Source: Roseomonas sp. (GTDB lineage Bacteria > Pseudomonadota > Alphaproteobacteria > Acetobacterales > Acetobacteraceae). From it: 64,000 bases of DNA. Below are positions 51,586-61,762 of this stretch, in pieces; the stretch's first letter is position 1, and every line of letters starts with the position of its first letter. Location of the stretch: contig JADCGF010000005.1 of assembly GCA_020249145.1 (NCBI GenBank), positions 62,001-126,000 on the forward strand, written 5' to 3'. Both the position numbers and the translations under genes were made by a program. The notes beneath the pieces are model-generated. The model was not told the origin of the DNA and searched no databases. It saw only the letters and a list, made by a program, of their open reading frames with translations.

Positions 51586-52095
51586 TCAGGCGTTCTCCGC
51601 CGCCACCTTCATGCTACGGATCCTATCCGGCCCCTGTACCATGCCGGAACCACCAGAACCGCGCTTAATCTTGTCAACCGCGTCCATGCCGCCCGTCACT
51701 TCACCCCAGATGGTGTATTGGCCATCAAGGCTTGGGATCGGCGCGAACATGATGAAGAATTGACTATTCGCGCTATCGGGGTTGCTGGTGCGCGCCATGC
51801 CGCAAACGCCGCGCAGAAAGCGCGCGCGTGACGGTTCGCTGAATTCGGCGGGCAGATCCGGCAATTCGGAACCGCCGGTGCCCGTGCCGGTCGGGTCGCC
51901 GCCCTGGGCCATGAAGCCTTCAATGACGCGATGGAAGGGCACATTGTCGTAAAAGCCCTGCCGGGCGAGGGTTTTGATCCGTTCCACATGCAAGGGCGCG
52001 AGATCGGGGCGCAGCTTGATGGTCACGGTGCCGTGCTCGATTTCCATGAGCAGGGTGTTTTCGGCATCCCCGGCAGGGGCTTCGGTTTCAGACAT
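51586..52095 (-). CDS. Peptidylprolyl isomerase, cyclophilin type, cytosolic
   Basis: The 169-residue cyclophilin begins MSETEAPAGDAENTLLMEIEHGTVTIKL without a signal peptide, so it is cytosolic. The active site shows FHRVIEGFMAQGGDPTGTGTGG near residues 62-83 (Arg/Phe/Met/Gln), FLRGVCGMAR near 100 and NSQFFIMFAPIPSLDGQYTIWGEV near 117-140. It interconverts cis/trans prolyl bonds during folding. The start at 52095 is chosen over a longer in-frame extension overlapping the upstream gene. It follows a second, exported cyclophilin by 25 bp, an apparent tandem duplication. Confidence 0.93.
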   Translation of the reverse strand: MSETEAPAGDAENTLLMEIEHGTVTIKLRPDLAPLHVERIKTLARQGFYDNVPFHRVIEGFMAQGGDPTGTGTGGSELPDLPAEFSEPSRARFLRGVCGMARTSNPDSANSQFFIMFAPIPSLDGQYTIWGEVTGGMDAVDKIKRGSGGSGMVQGPDRIRSMKVAAENA

Positions 52096-52120
52096 CGCTT
52101 TTGGTCTTTCGGTTCGGGTA

Positions 52121-52672
52121 TCAACGAATATCAGCGGCCACGCGCATGCTGCGCAAGCGATCCGGGCCACGCACAATGCCGTTCGGCGGATCGCCGCGCT
52201 TGATCTTATCAACGGCATCCATGCCGGCCGTCACGCGGCCCCAGATGGTATACTGGCCATCAAGCGAAGGCGCTGGCGCGAACATGATGAAGAATTGGCT
52301 ATTGGCGCTATTCGGGTCGGAAGCGCGTGCCATGCCGCAAACACCGCGCAGAAACCGCGCCTGCGACGGCGCGCTAAACTCCGCAGCCAGATTGGGCAGG
52401 GGCGAACCGCCCGTTCCGGTGCCGGTGGGGTCACCACCCTGCGCCATGAAGCCCTCAATCACGCGGTGGAATACCGTATTGTCGTAGAAACCACGCCGGG
52501 CCAGCACCTTGATGCGCTCCACATGGCGGGGCGCCAATTCCGGCAGCAATTGGATAGTGACGCGCCCATCCTTCAATTCCAGGAACAGCGTATTTTCCGG
52601 ATCATTCGCCTGCGCCAGGGCTGGGGCGGCCAAGGCGCCCATACCGGCGGCAAGGATAAGGCGGCGATGCAT
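52121..52672 (-). CDS. Peptidylprolyl isomerase, cyclophilin type, exported
   Basis: The 183-residue cyclophilin has an N-terminal signal MHRRLILAAGMGALAAPALAQA and the same core as its neighbour: FHRVIEGFMAQGGDPTGTGTGG near residue 68, FLRGVCGMARASDPNSANSQFFIMFAPAPSLDGQYTIWGRV near 108-145. It therefore likely assists folding in the periplasm. Its likeness to the cytosolic copy across the core suggests duplication followed by gain or loss of the signal. It lies 15 bp downstream of coaD, in the same direction. Confidence 0.93.
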   Translation of the reverse strand: MHRRLILAAGMGALAAPALAQANDPENTLFLELKDGRVTIQLLPELAPRHVERIKVLARRGFYDNTVFHRVIEGFMAQGGDPTGTGTGGSPLPNLAAEFSAPSQARFLRGVCGMARASDPNSANSQFFIMFAPAPSLDGQYTIWGRVTAGMDAVDKIKRGDPPNGIVRGPDRLRSMRVAADIR

Positions 52673-52687
52673 GGATTCTTCCTTTCC

Positions 52688-53194
52688 TCAGGCGCCGGCT
52701 TTAACGCGCGCCATGGTGCGTTCCAGAGTCAATTTCGGCACAAAGCTGCTGATATCACCGCCCAGCTTGGCGATTTCCTTGACCAGCCGCGATGCGATGA
52801 ATTGATTTGTCTCAGACGCCATCAGAAACACGGTTTCGATTTCATGATCCAGGCGGCGGTTCATGCCGGTCATCTGGAATTCGTAATCGAAATCCGTCAC
52901 CGCGCGCAGCCCGCGTATAATCATGCAAGCGCCGATTTCGCGGGCGAAACCCACCAACAAACCTTCAAAAGGGCGCACTTCAATCACGGTGCCGGTGCGC
53001 GCCGCAATCGGCGCTACTTCCGCCTGCACCAATTCGACGCGTTCCGCCAATTCAAACAGCGGCCCCTTGCCGATATTGATGGCAACACCAATCACCAAGC
53101 GATCCACCAGCCGCGCGGCGCGGCTGATAATGTCCAGATGCCCATTGGTCACCGGATCAAATGTGCCCGGATAAAGCGCGATCCGTTCAGCCAT
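52688..53194 (-). CDS. coaD: Pantetheine-phosphate adenylyltransferase
   Basis: The 168-residue protein makes dephospho-CoA from 4'-phosphopantetheine and ATP. It shows [18 protein letters not shown] near the N-terminus (nucleotidyltransferase TxGxH motif), [11 protein letters not shown] near 42, [24 protein letters not shown] near 88-111 and [11 protein letters not shown] at the end. The second of two nearby ATG codons (53194) gives nine-base spacing from GGAGG; the first (53200) is only three bases away. The start overlaps the gyrA stop by eight bases, so it is coupled to gyrA. Confidence 0.95.
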   Translation of the reverse strand: MAERIALYPGTFDPVTNGHLDIISRAARLVDRLVIGVAINIGKGPLFELAERVELVQAEVAPIAARTGTVIEVRPFEGLLVGFAREIGACMIIRGLRAVTDFDYEFQMTGMNRRLDHEIETVFLMASETNQFIASRLVKEIAKLGGDISSFVPKLTLERTMARVKAGA

Positions 53195-55937
53195 TGCCAT
53201 TCTCCTCCGGCGCGGGGGCGGCTTCTTCATCGCCACCTTCATCAGCGACCGGGAAACAGGAAATCACACGCTCACCTTCCGCAGGGCGCATCAAGGTCAC
53301 CCCCATCGCCATGCGGCCGGTCAGGCGCACATCATCCGCCTTCAGCCGGATCAATTGCCCGCCATTGGTCACCAGCATGATGTCATCGCCGGGGCGCGCC
53401 GGGAAGGTGGCCACCACTTCGCGGCCCGTGCGCGCACTCAGCACAATGCCGGCAATGCCCTGGCCGCCACGACCCGTGACGCGATATTCATGCGCGGAAG
53501 AACGCTTGCCAAAACCGCCATCCGTCACCGTCAGCAGAATTTCCTCGGCTTCCGCCAGCGCGTCAAAGCGTTCCGGCGTCAGCGTGATTTCGGCCACCGC
53601 TTCCTCAACCTCCGCGACCGCGGGCGCTTCCGCTTCATCATCAGCGCTGCGCCTGCGTTGTGCTGCCGCCTTCAGATAGGCCGCGCGTTCTTCCGTGGTT
53701 GCTTCAACATGGCGCAGCACGGAAAGCGCAATCACCGCATCGCCCTGCGCGAGCTTAATGCCACGCACGCCGGTGGAATCGCGCCCAGCAAATACACGCA
53801 GCGTATCGGCATCGGCGGTGAAGCGGATACATTTGCCGCCGCGTGTCGCCAGCATCACATCATCGCCTTCGCGGCAGGTGGAAACGCCAACCAAGCTATC
53901 GCCCTCATCCAACTTCATGGCGATCAGGCCAACCGAGCGCACATTCTTAAAGTCAGACAGCCGATTGCGCCGCACATTGCCCTGCACAGTCGCGAAAACC
54001 AGGTGCAGCCCTTCCCACAGATCCTCATCCATCGGCAGCGGCAGAATGGCGGTCACACCCTCGCCTTCCTGCAATTGCAGCACCTGGCGCAAGGAACGCC
54101 CACGCCCCTGCGGTCCCGCTTCCGGCAATTGCCAAACTTTTTCACGGAAGGCGATGCCGCGATCAGTGAAGAACAGCACCCATTGATGGGTATGCGCGAC
54201 GAAAGAACGGATAATCACATCATCTTCGCGCGTCGCGGCGGCACTGCGGCCCTTGCCGCCACGACCCTGGGCGCGGAAGGTTTCCAAAGGCGTGCGCTTC
54301 ACATAGCCATCACGCGTCAGCGTCACCACCATGGTGCCAGGTTCGATCAAGCTTTCATCATCCACATCGGCGATGCCATCCATGATCTCGGTCAGGCGAG
54401 GGGATGCAATCTGAGCGCGAATTTCGCGCAATTCCTGATCCATCACTTCAAGCCGGCGCGGGCGGCTCGCTAGGATTTCCAACAACTCACGAATACGCCC
54501 GCCAACTTCGCCGAGTTCAGCGACGATCTTCTCACGCTCCAGCCCGGTCAGGCGTTGCAGCCGCAATTCCAGAATGCCGCGCGCCTGTTCTTCGGTGAGC
54601 CGTACCGTGCCTTCCGGCGTCACGGCATTGCGATAATCATCCACCAGCGCCAGCAGCACGCCCACATCGCCCGCCGGCCAATCGCGGTTCATCAAGGCAG
54701 CACGCGCGGTCGGCGCATCGGCGCTTTCGCGAATAACGCGAATGATCTCATCCAGATTGGCGACCGCAATCGCCAAGCCAATCAGCAAATGCCCGCGTTC
54801 CCGCGCCTTCGCCAAGCGGTGGCGAGACCGGCGCAGAATCACCTCCTCACGGAAGGCGATGAAGGCCATCAACGCGTCCTTCAGGCCCATTTGCCGTGGT
54901 CGGCCTTCATGCAAGGCCACGAAATTCACCGGGAAGGAAGTCTGCAACTGCGTCATGCGGTAAAGCTGGTTCAGCACCACTTCCGCTGTCGCATCGCGCT
55001 TCAATTCAATGACGATCCGCATCCCGGAACGGTCGCTTTCGTCGCGCAGATCGGAAATGCCCTCCACCGCCTTGGCGCGCACCAATTCGGCGATTTTCTC
55101 GAGCAGCGTCGCCTTATTGACCTGATAGGGGATTTCCGAGACCGCAATCGCCTGGCGGCCACCGCGCATTTCCTCAATCTCTGCCCGCGCGCGCAGCGGG
55201 ATGGAGCCCCGCCCGGTCTCGAACGCTGCGCGAATGCCGGAACGGCCCAGAATCAACGCCCCGGTCGGAAAATCCGGCCCTGGCACGATCTTCATCAGCT
55301 CTTCCAGCGTCAGCGCCGGATCGGCGATCAGCGCCAGCGTCGCATCCAGGATTTCAGTTGGGTTATGCGGCGGGATATTGGTGGCCATACCAACCGCAAT
55401 GCCGCCCGCGCCATTGATCAGCAGATTGGGGAAGGCCGCCGGCAGAACGCGCGGTTCATCCACGCTTTCATCATAATTCGGCTGGAAATCCACCGTGTCT
55501 TCGTCAATGCCGGCCAACAGCGCGCCCGCCGCCGGTGCCAGCCGCGCTTCGGTGTAGCGCATCGCCGCCGGAGGGTCGCCATCAACCGAACCGAAATTCC
55601 CCTGCCCATCAATCAAAGGCAGGCGCATGGAGAAGGGCTGCGCCATGCGCACCAGCGCGTCATAAATCGAAGCATCGCCATGCGGATGGTATTTACCCAT
55701 CACATCGCCAACCACGCGCGCCGATTTGCGATAGGGCTTGTCAGCCGTGTAGCCGGCTTCCTGCATGGCAAACAGGATGCGCCGATGCACCGGCTTCAAC
55801 CCATCGCGCACATCGGGCAGTGCCCGCGCCACGATCACGCTCATCGCGTAATCGAGGTAGGAACGGCGCATTTCCTCCTCAAGCGCGACTGGGGTCGTAT
55901 CCTGCGGGGGTTGGCCGGGGTTCTGGGTGTCGCTCAC
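53187..55937 (-). CDS. gyrA: DNA gyrase subunit A
   Basis: The 916-residue subunit introduces negative supercoils with GyrB. The winged-helix and tower domains contain [20 protein letters not shown] near residues 81-100 and the catalytic Tyr128 in MRYTEARL. The C-terminal beta-pinwheel starts with the GyrA box QGRGGKG. An acidic insertion rich in Glu/Ala (about 800-830) and a tail of Glu/Gly close the protein. The quinolone-resistance position equivalent to E. coli Ser83 is Ala89 here (Asp93 is kept at the Asp87 position). The start is GTG. The stop overlaps coaD. Confidence 0.96.
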   Translation of the reverse strand: MSDTQNPGQPPQDTTPVALEEEMRRSYLDYAMSVIVARALPDVRDGLKPVHRRILFAMQEAGYTADKPYRKSARVVGDVMGKYHPHGDASIYDALVRMAQPFSMRLPLIDGQGNFGSVDGDPPAAMRYTEARLAPAAGALLAGIDEDTVDFQPNYDESVDEPRVLPAAFPNLLINGAGGIAVGMATNIPPHNPTEILDATLALIADPALTLEELMKIVPGPDFPTGALILGRSGIRAAFETGRGSIPLRARAEIEEMRGGRQAIAVSEIPYQVNKATLLEKIAELVRAKAVEGISDLRDESDRSGMRIVIELKRDATAEVVLNQLYRMTQLQTSFPVNFVALHEGRPRQMGLKDALMAFIAFREEVILRRSRHRLAKARERGHLLIGLAIAVANLDEIIRVIRESADAPTARAALMNRDWPAGDVGVLLALVDDYRNAVTPEGTVRLTEEQARGILELRLQRLTGLEREKIVAELGEVGGRIRELLEILASRPRRLEVMDQELREIRAQIASPRLTEIMDGIADVDDESLIEPGTMVVTLTRDGYVKRTPLETFRAQGRGGKGRSAAATREDDVIIRSFVAHTHQWVLFFTDRGIAFREKVWQLPEAGPQGRGRSLRQVLQLQEGEGVTAILPLPMDEDLWEGLHLVFATVQGNVRRNRLSDFKNVRSVGLIAMKLDEGDSLVGVSTCREGDDVMLATRGGKCIRFTADADTLRVFAGRDSTGVRGIKLAQGDAVIALSVLRHVEATTEERAAYLKAAAQRRRSADDEAEAPAVAEVEEAVAEITLTPERFDALAEAEEILLTVTDGGFGKRSSAHEYRVTGRGGQGIAGIVLSARTGREVVATFPARPGDDIMLVTNGGQLIRLKADDVRLTGRMAMGVTLMRPAEGERVISCFPVADEGGDEEAAPAPEENGNG

Positions 55938-56066
55938 GCTTGAAAACCGATTCTAAAGACCGCGATTCCTGAGGGATCACAGGGAGAAAATGCCATAGGC
56001 ACCGTCAGGCGCGCCGCGTCAACCACCGCCGCGCCTGGACTGCCAGCCTAACGTCAAGCCATTGAA

Positions 56067-56540
56067 TTAGAAGGGAATTTCATCATCCAGATCAGATTTC
56101 TTGGCATCCCAACCGCCGGCGCGCTGGGCAGGGCGCGCCGCCGGGGCGCGATCCCCTGAAGGCTCACCGGGGTCATCCATGCCGCCGCCGGCGCCGCGCC
56201 CGCCAATCAGCTGCAATTCGCCGCGATATTGGCGCAGCACAACCTCAGTCGTGTAGCGGTCCTGGCCCGATTGATCCTGCCATTTCCGGGTTTCCAACTG
56301 GCCTTCAACATAGACCTCGCTGCCCTTGCGCAGATACTTCTCGGCCACATCACCCAGACGATCATTGAAAATCGCGACCGAGTGCCATTCGGTGCGTTCC
56401 TGCTGATTGCCTTCCCGGTCCTTGTAGCGTTCGGACGTGGCGATGCGCAGATTGACCACCTTGCCGCCATTCTGGAAATTGCGCACTTCCGGGTCTCGCC
56501 CCAGACGGCCCAGGATAATGACCTTATTGATACCCGCCAT
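56067..56540 (-). CDS. ssb: Single-stranded DNA-binding protein
   Basis: The 157-residue SSB has the OB fold ([58 protein letters not shown]), a glycine/proline-rich linker near residues 112-145 and the acidic C-terminal tip DLDDEIPF that recruits partner proteins. GGGAGAG precedes the ATG. It is divergent from uvrA, with a 161-bp region holding an SOS box between them, so both are likely induced after DNA damage, as in many proteobacteria. Confidence 0.96.
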   Translation of the reverse strand: MAGINKVIILGRLGRDPEVRNFQNGGKVVNLRIATSERYKDREGNQQERTEWHSVAIFNDRLGDVAEKYLRKGSEVYVEGQLETRKWQDQSGQDRYTTEVVLRQYRGELQLIGGRGAGGGMDDPGEPSGDRAPAARPAQRAGGWDAKKSDLDDEIPF

Positions 56541-56642
56541 GGCAAAGCTCTCCCGCGATTTCGGCCCCTAGGATAGACGATCCCCCCCTGAGCGGCCATC
56601 CCATACCCTTCCCAGGGCGCCATTCAGGCGCATATATAACGA

Positions 56643-56657
56643 GAACATTTTTAGAAC
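56643..56657. promoter_or_regulatory. Alphaproteobacterial LexA (SOS) box between ssb and uvrA
   Basis: Direct repeat GAAC-N7-GAAC, the complement of the GTTC-N7-GTTC operator bound by alphaproteobacterial LexA. It lies 44 bp before the uvrA start and about 100 bp before the ssb start, beside an AT-rich TATATAAC that may be a -10 element. Confidence 0.8.
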
Positions 56658-56701
56658 AACAGCGCCCCCTCCCCGGCGGCGGCTGTCGGAGCCCCCTTCT
56701 C

Positions 56702-59566
56702 ATGACCGGCCATATTCGCATCCGCGGCGCGCGCCAGCACAACCTCAAGAACCTGGACCTTGATATCCCGCGCGATACGCTGACGGTCATCACGGGCCTA
56801 TCAGGTTCGGGCAAATCATCGCTGGCTTTCGATACCATCTATGCCGAAGGGCAAAGGCGCTATGTGGAAAGCCTTTCGGCCTATGCGCGGCAATTCCTGC
56901 AATTGATGCAAAAGCCGGATGTGGATTCGATCGAAGGGCTCTCGCCCGCCATTTCCATCGAACAGAAAACCACCAGCCATAATCCGCGTTCCACCGTCGG
57001 CACCGTCACGGAAATCTATGACTATATGCGCCTGCTTTGGGCGCGGGTCGGCGTGCCCTATTCGCCGGCGACAGGACTTCCCATTGAAGCGCAGACCGTG
57101 TCCCAAATGGTGGACCGTGTGCTCGCCATGCCGGAAGGCACGCGGCTTTTGCTGTTGGCGCCCATCGCGCGCGGCAAGAAGGGCGAATTTCGCAAGGAAT
57201 TGGCCGAATTCCAGCGCCGCGGGTTTGAACGTGTGAAAATCAACGGCACACTCTATCAAATTGCCGAGGCCCCCAAGCTCGACAAGAAGCTCAAGCACGA
57301 TATTGAAGTGGTGGTGGACCGCATTGTGGTGCGTGATGGCATCATGCAGCGCCTTGCGGATTCGTTCGAGACCGCGCTTGGCCTGGCCGATGGCATTGCC
57401 TATGCCGAAAATGTTGATGGTGGGGAACGCACAGTATTTTCCAGCCGCTTCGCCTGCCCGGTTTCCGGTTTTACCATCGAGGAAGTTGAACCGCGGCTTT
57501 TCTCCTTCAATTCACCGCATGGCGCCTGCCCTGCGTGTGATGGGCTTGGCACGGAAAGTTTTTTCGACGCGCAATTGGTCGTGCCGCAGGATGATGTCGC
57601 GCTGAAGGATGGCGCCATCATGCCCTGGACCGGCGCTTCTTCGCCCTATTACGACCAAACGCTGCAAAGCCTGGCCGCGCATTTCAAGGTGAAAATGACC
57701 ACCCCCTGGCAGGAACTACCGGACCGTGTGCGCCACGCCATTCTGCATGGCACGGGCGCTGAGGTTGTCGCGCTGCACTACAAGGATGGGCTGCGCGCCT
57801 ATGAGGTAAAAAAACCCTTTGAGGGCGTGATCGCCAATCTGGAGCGGCGCTTTCGCGAAACCGATAATCCTTGGGTGCGCGAAGATCTTTCTCGCTATCA
57901 AGCGGAACGGCCCTGCGCGGCGTGTGCGGGGCATCGGCTGAAGCCGCAATCACTCGCGGTGAAGGTGGCGGGGCTGCATATTGGTGAAGCCTCGGCCATG
58001 GCCATTCACCGGGCGCGGGATTGGTTCGCGCAGGTGGAAGAAACCCTAACACCGCAGCGGCGCGATATTGCCCGGCGAATCCTGCGTGAAATCAATGATC
58101 GCCTGCAATTCCTGGTGGATGTGGGCCTCGATTATCTCTCCCTCGCGCGGTCTTCCACCACGCTTTCAGGTGGCGAATCGCAGCGCATTCGGCTCGCCTC
58201 GCAGATCGGTTCTGGCCTGACGGGCGTGCTTTACGTGCTGGATGAACCTTCCATCGGGCTGCATCAGCGCGACAATGAAAGGCTGCTTGTCACGCTGCGG
58301 CGGCTGCGTGACCTCGGCAATACTGTGCTGGTCGTGGAACATGATGAGGATGCGATCCGCAGCGCCGATTACTTGGTGGATATCGGCCCCGCCGCTGGCA
58401 AGGGTGGCGGGCGGCTGGTGGCGCAAGGCAAGCCATCGGAAGTGGCTGCCAATCCCGCCAGCCTCACCGGGCAATATCTTTCGGGCCAGCGCCGCATCGA
58501 AATCCCCGCCAAGCGCCGCAAGATTGACCCGAAGCGGCAATTGCGCGTGGCGGGCGCCACCGGGAACAATCTCCGCCGTCTGGATGCGGCCCTGCCGCTT
58601 GGCACATTTACCTGTGTCACCGGGGTTTCCGGCGGCGGCAAGTCAACGCTGGTGATTGAAACGCTGTATAAGGCCGCGGCGCGGCGATTGATGGGGGCGG
58701 CGGAAGTGCCGGCGCCGCATGATCGCATCGAAGGGCTCGATCACCTCGACAAGATCATTGACATTGACCAATCGCCCATTGGCCGCACGCCACGATCCAA
58801 CCCCGCCACCTATACGGGGCTATTTGCGCCCATTCGCGATTGGTTCAGCGAATTGCCGGAATCCCGCGCGCGCGGCTACAAGCCAGGTCGCTTCAGCTTC
58901 AATGTGAAGGGCGGGCGGTGTGAGGCCTGCCAGGGCGATGGCGTCATCAAGATCGAGATGCACTTCCTGCCCGATGTCTATGTCACCTGCGATACCTGCA
59001 AGGGCAAGCGCTATAATCGCGAAACTTTGGATGTGAAGTTTCGCGGCAAATCCATCTCGGATGTATTGGACATGACGGTGGAAGAAGCCGAGGAATTCTT
59101 CTCTGCCGTGCCCGCCATTCGCGAAAAGCTTTCGGTGCTGCGCAAGGTCGGGCTTGGCTATATCCATCTGGGTCAGCAAGCCACCACGCTTTCGGGTGGG
59201 GAGGCGCAGCGCATAAAGCTTTCCAAGGAATTGTCGCGCCGCGCCACCGGGCGCACGCTTTATATTTTGGATGAACCCACCACCGGGCTGCATTTCGAAG
59301 ATGTACGGAAATTGCTGGAAGTGCTGCATGCGCTGGTGGATACCGGCAATACGGTAGTGGTGATCGAACATAATCTGGAAGTGATCAAAACCGCCGATTG
59401 GGTGCTGGATCTTGGCCCTGAAGGCGGTGAAGGTGGCGGCAAATTGGTGGCGGAAGGCACGCCGGAAGCCATTGCTGCAGCGGCGGAAAGCCATACTGGC
59501 CGCTTCCTGGCGCCTTTGCTGCGGGAAGTAGCACCCGCGCCGGTGAAGAAGCGCAAAAGGGCCTGA
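56702..59566 (+). CDS. uvrA: UvrABC excinuclease subunit A
   Basis: The 954-residue damage-recognition ATPase has two ABC modules: the first P-loop [14 protein letters not shown] near residue 32 and the second [14 protein letters not shown] near 640. Zinc-finger cysteines are in CPACDGLG and CAACAGH in the first half and [29 protein letters not shown] near 740-765. ABC signatures [22 protein letters not shown] and [19 protein letters not shown] are intact. It belongs to nucleotide excision repair. The upstream SOS box indicates LexA control. A weak inverted repeat spans its stop. Confidence 0.97.
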   Translation: MTGHIRIRGARQHNLKNLDLDIPRDTLTVITGLSGSGKSSLAFDTIYAEGQRRYVESLSAYARQFLQLMQKPDVDSIEGLSPAISIEQKTTSHNPRSTVGTVTEIYDYMRLLWARVGVPYSPATGLPIEAQTVSQMVDRVLAMPEGTRLLLLAPIARGKKGEFRKELAEFQRRGFERVKINGTLYQIAEAPKLDKKLKHDIEVVVDRIVVRDGIMQRLADSFETALGLADGIAYAENVDGGERTVFSSRFACPVSGFTIEEVEPRLFSFNSPHGACPACDGLGTESFFDAQLVVPQDDVALKDGAIMPWTGASSPYYDQTLQSLAAHFKVKMTTPWQELPDRVRHAILHGTGAEVVALHYKDGLRAYEVKKPFEGVIANLERRFRETDNPWVREDLSRYQAERPCAACAGHRLKPQSLAVKVAGLHIGEASAMAIHRARDWFAQVEETLTPQRRDIARRILREINDRLQFLVDVGLDYLSLARSSTTLSGGESQRIRLASQIGSGLTGVLYVLDEPSIGLHQRDNERLLVTLRRLRDLGNTVLVVEHDEDAIRSADYLVDIGPAAGKGGGRLVAQGKPSEVAANPASLTGQYLSGQRRIEIPAKRRKIDPKRQLRVAGATGNNLRRLDAALPLGTFTCVTGVSGGGKSTLVIETLYKAAARRLMGAAEVPAPHDRIEGLDHLDKIIDIDQSPIGRTPRSNPATYTGLFAPIRDWFSELPESRARGYKPGRFSFNVKGGRCEACQGDGVIKIEMHFLPDVYVTCDTCKGKRYNRETLDVKFRGKSISDVLDMTVEEAEEFFSAVPAIREKLSVLRKVGLGYIHLGQQATTLSGGEAQRIKLSKELSRRATGRTLYILDEPTTGLHFEDVRKLLEVLHALVDTGNTVVVIEHNLEVIKTADWVLDLGPEGGEGGGKLVAEGTPEAIAAAAESHTGRFLAPLLREVAPAPVKKRKRA

Positions 59567-59635
59567 AGCGCTTCTGCTTCCCTTCGCCCTTCTTCCCGTC
59601 TATCCCGGCAGCCCCACTCCCAGGGAGAAAACCCC

Positions 59636-60334
59636 ATGCCCGCCTGGCTGCCCGAATTGGCGGCTTCGGTCTTCGCGACCATCATCGCCATCACGCTGCA
59701 TGAAGCGGCGCATGGCTATGCTGCGCGTGCTTTGGGCGATGACACGGCAGCCCGGGCGGGGCGGCTCAGCCTGAACCCGATCCGCCATGTGGATATGGTC
59801 GGCACCATCTTGCTGCCGGGGTTTTTGCTGATTTCGCAGCTACTTACGATTGGCCGGGTGGAGGCCATGTTCGGCTGGGCCAAGCCTGTCCCGGTCAATA
59901 TTTGGCAGCTCCGCAACCCGCGCTATGGCATGGTGGCGGTGGCGGCGGCGGGGCCGGCGACAAATTTCGCGCTCGCTTTGACAGCGGGGCTGGCGGCCCA
60001 TGTGGTGGAACCCTGGCAGGCCAGCCTGGGGGCGGAGGGCACCGCCTTTGCCTATCGCGCCTTTGGCCTGTTCATTTTGGCCAATCTGGTGCTTGGCCTG
60101 TTCAACCTGTTTCCCCTGCCACCCTTAGATGGCGGGCGCATTGCCGTCGGGCTGCTGCCCCGCACCCCTGCCATGGCGCTGGCGCGGATCGAGCCCTATG
60201 GCCTGCTGGTGGTCATGTTTGGCCTGTTTATTCTGCCCCATCTGGTTCCCGGCTATGACCCGATGGGCTGGTTTTTCCGGGGGGTGGTTGCGCCCGCCTT
60301 TGATTTCGTTCTCATGCTCAGCGGTCACGGGTAA
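59636..60334 (+). CDS. Site-2 protease-family (M50) membrane metalloprotease
   Basis: The 232-residue membrane protein has the zinc motif HEAAH in TLHEAAHGYAARALGDDTAARAGRLSLNP near residue 22, GPATNFALAL near 105 and the third ligand motif PLPPLDGGRIAVGLLP near 163, spread over about five or six membrane helices. Members cut transmembrane substrates or are of unknown housekeeping role; the compact form next to scpA is common in bacteria. GGGAGAAAA precedes the ATG. It is followed by scpA after 8 bp. Confidence 0.92.
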   Translation: MPAWLPELAASVFATIIAITLHEAAHGYAARALGDDTAARAGRLSLNPIRHVDMVGTILLPGFLLISQLLTIGRVEAMFGWAKPVPVNIWQLRNPRYGMVAVAAAGPATNFALALTAGLAAHVVEPWQASLGAEGTAFAYRAFGLFILANLVLGLFNLFPLPPLDGGRIAVGLLPRTPAMALARIEPYGLLVVMFGLFILPHLVPGYDPMGWFFRGVVAPAFDFVLMLSGHG

Positions 60335-60342
60335 CAGGAAAG

Positions 60343-61104
60343 ATGAGCGAATCCTCCCTGCAATTGCAGCTTGAAGGCTATGAAGGACCGCTCGATCTGC
60401 TGCTGGAACTCGCCCGGGCGCAGAAGGTGGACCTCGCCAAGATTTCCATCGTGGCCCTGGTGGAGCAATTCCTGGCGGTGATTGAAGGCGCGCGCCGCAT
60501 CCGGCTGGAATTGGCCGCAGATTGGCTAGTTATGGCCGCCTGGCTCGCCTGGCTGAAATCCCGCCTGCTTATCCCGCCAGAGCAGGTGGAAGGCGAAGAC
60601 GCCGAAGCACTGGCCGAGGCTTTGACTGATCGGCTGGCAACGCTGGAACGCATGCGCGCGGCTGCCCTTTGGCTGAACCGCCGGCCCTGGCTTGGCCATG
60701 ATGTTTTTGCCCGCGGCGCCCCGGAACGGCTGAAGGTGGAAGATCGTTCCGGCATCTCCGCCGATTTGCCCGCGCTGTTGCAGGCTTATGTGGCGGGGCG
60801 GCGCCGCGCCTTGGCCGCGCGGCCTTATCGCCCCAAGCCGCGCAAGCTTTTCACTGTGCAGGAAGCTTTGGACCGGCTGACCAAGCTGGTCGGCGCCCTG
60901 CCGAGTTGGTCTGAATTGCGCGCCTTCTTGCCGGAAGGCTTTGACGATCCGGTGGAACAGCGCGCCGCCTTGGCCAGCACCTTGATTGCAGGCTTGGAAA
61001 TGGCGCGTGGCGGCGGGATAGAATTGCAACAGGAAGCGGCCTTCGGGCCGATCATGATCCGCCGCCGGGCAGAAGAAGAGGTCAGCGATGGAAGAACCGA
61101 CTGA
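60343..61104 (+). CDS. scpA: Segregation and condensation protein A
   Basis: The 253-residue kleisin of the SMC-ScpAB condensin has the typical N-terminal LQLEGYEGPLDLLLELARAQKVDLAKISI and YLAWLKSRLLIP-like segment (WLAWLKSRLLIPPEQ) near residue 65. It bridges SMC heads and ScpB during chromosome segregation. The central region is variable. AGGAAAG precedes the ATG. Its 3' end overlaps scpB by 17 bp. Confidence 0.93.
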   Translation: MSESSLQLQLEGYEGPLDLLLELARAQKVDLAKISIVALVEQFLAVIEGARRIRLELAADWLVMAAWLAWLKSRLLIPPEQVEGEDAEALAEALTDRLATLERMRAAALWLNRRPWLGHDVFARGAPERLKVEDRSGISADLPALLQAYVAGRRRALAARPYRPKPRKLFTVQEALDRLTKLVGALPSWSELRAFLPEGFDDPVEQRAALASTLIAGLEMARGGGIELQQEAAFGPIMIRRRAEEEVSDGRTD

Positions 61105-61762
61105 AGCCGAAGCGCCGGCACCGGAAGCGCCAGCAGCGCCCGATGAAGCGACCATGGCGCTTGCGCTCCGCATTGCGGAGGCGGTGATTTTCGCCGCAGA
61201 CCGCCCGGTATCGCCGCAAACCCTAGCCACCGTGCTGCCGGAAGGTGTTTCGGCAACCTCCGCCTGTGCCGCCCTCGCTGCGGCCTATGAAGGGCGCGGC
61301 GTGGTGCTGACTGAAATCGGCGGCGGCTATGCCTTCCGCACGGCGGCAGACCTCGCGCCCCGGCTGACCAAGGTTGTCGAAAGCCCGCGCCGCCTGCCGC
61401 GCGCCGCGATGGAAGCGCTTGCCATCATTGCCTATCACCAGCCCTGCACGCGCGGCGATGTGGAAGAAATCCGCGGTGCCACGCTGGCGCAAACCACCCT
61501 CGAATCGCTGTTGGAGCTTGGCCTGGTGGCACCGCGCGGGCGGCGGGAAGTGCCTGGACGCCCCACACTTTGGGGCACCACGCCGAAATTCCTGGAACAA
61601 TTCTCCCTGAAATCCTTGGGCGATCTACCGCGCAAGGAAGAATTGGTGACAGGCGATGCGCCGCCCTTGCCCGGCCTGAACGCCCCCATCAGCAATGCTG
61701 AGGAAGCCGAGGAAGCCCCGGCGCCTACCCCCGAAGCCGCTGAGGAAGCCAGCCAGAGGTGA
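61088..61762 (+). CDS. scpB: Segregation and condensation protein B
   Basis: The 224-residue protein has two winged-helix domains: LRIAEAVIFAADRPVSPQTLATVLPEG near residue 25, then RAAMEALAIIAYHQPCTRGDVEEIRG near 98-123 and LVAPRGRREVPGRPTLWGTTPKFLEQFSL near 145-170. An Ala/Glu/Pro-rich tail follows. It dimerises and binds ScpA. The GTG of the next gene overlaps its stop by four bases. Confidence 0.93.
   Translation: MEEPTEAEAPAPEAPAAPDEATMALALRIAEAVIFAADRPVSPQTLATVLPEGVSATSACAALAAAYEGRGVVLTEIGGGYAFRTAADLAPRLTKVVESPRRLPRAAMEALAIIAYHQPCTRGDVEEIRGATLAQTTLESLLELGLVAPRGRREVPGRPTLWGTTPKFLEQFSLKSLGDLPRKEELVTGDAPPLPGLNAPISNAEEAEEAPAPTPEAAEEASQR

Noticed and set aside
51974..53380. 468-codon open frame on the plus strand
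   Set aside because: Antisense to the two cyclophilin genes, coaD and the gyrA end; no domain signature.
53355..54473. 372-codon open frame on the plus strand
   Set aside because: Antisense to gyrA with no ribosome site or recognisable domain.
54555..55943. 462-codon open frame on the plus strand
   Set aside because: It lies entirely opposite gyrA, is rich in His/Arg/Gln as expected for an antisense frame, and shows no motif.
56007..56036. Inverted repeat AGGCGCG/CGCGCCT between gyrA and ssb
   Set aside because: The loop is 16 bases and no T-run follows on either strand, so it is weak evidence for a terminator; chance pairing is likely in GC-rich sequence.
59548..59574. Inverted repeat GAAGCGC/GCGCTTC at the uvrA end
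   Set aside because: The 13-base loop includes the stop codon and no clear T-tract follows; not strong enough to call a terminator.
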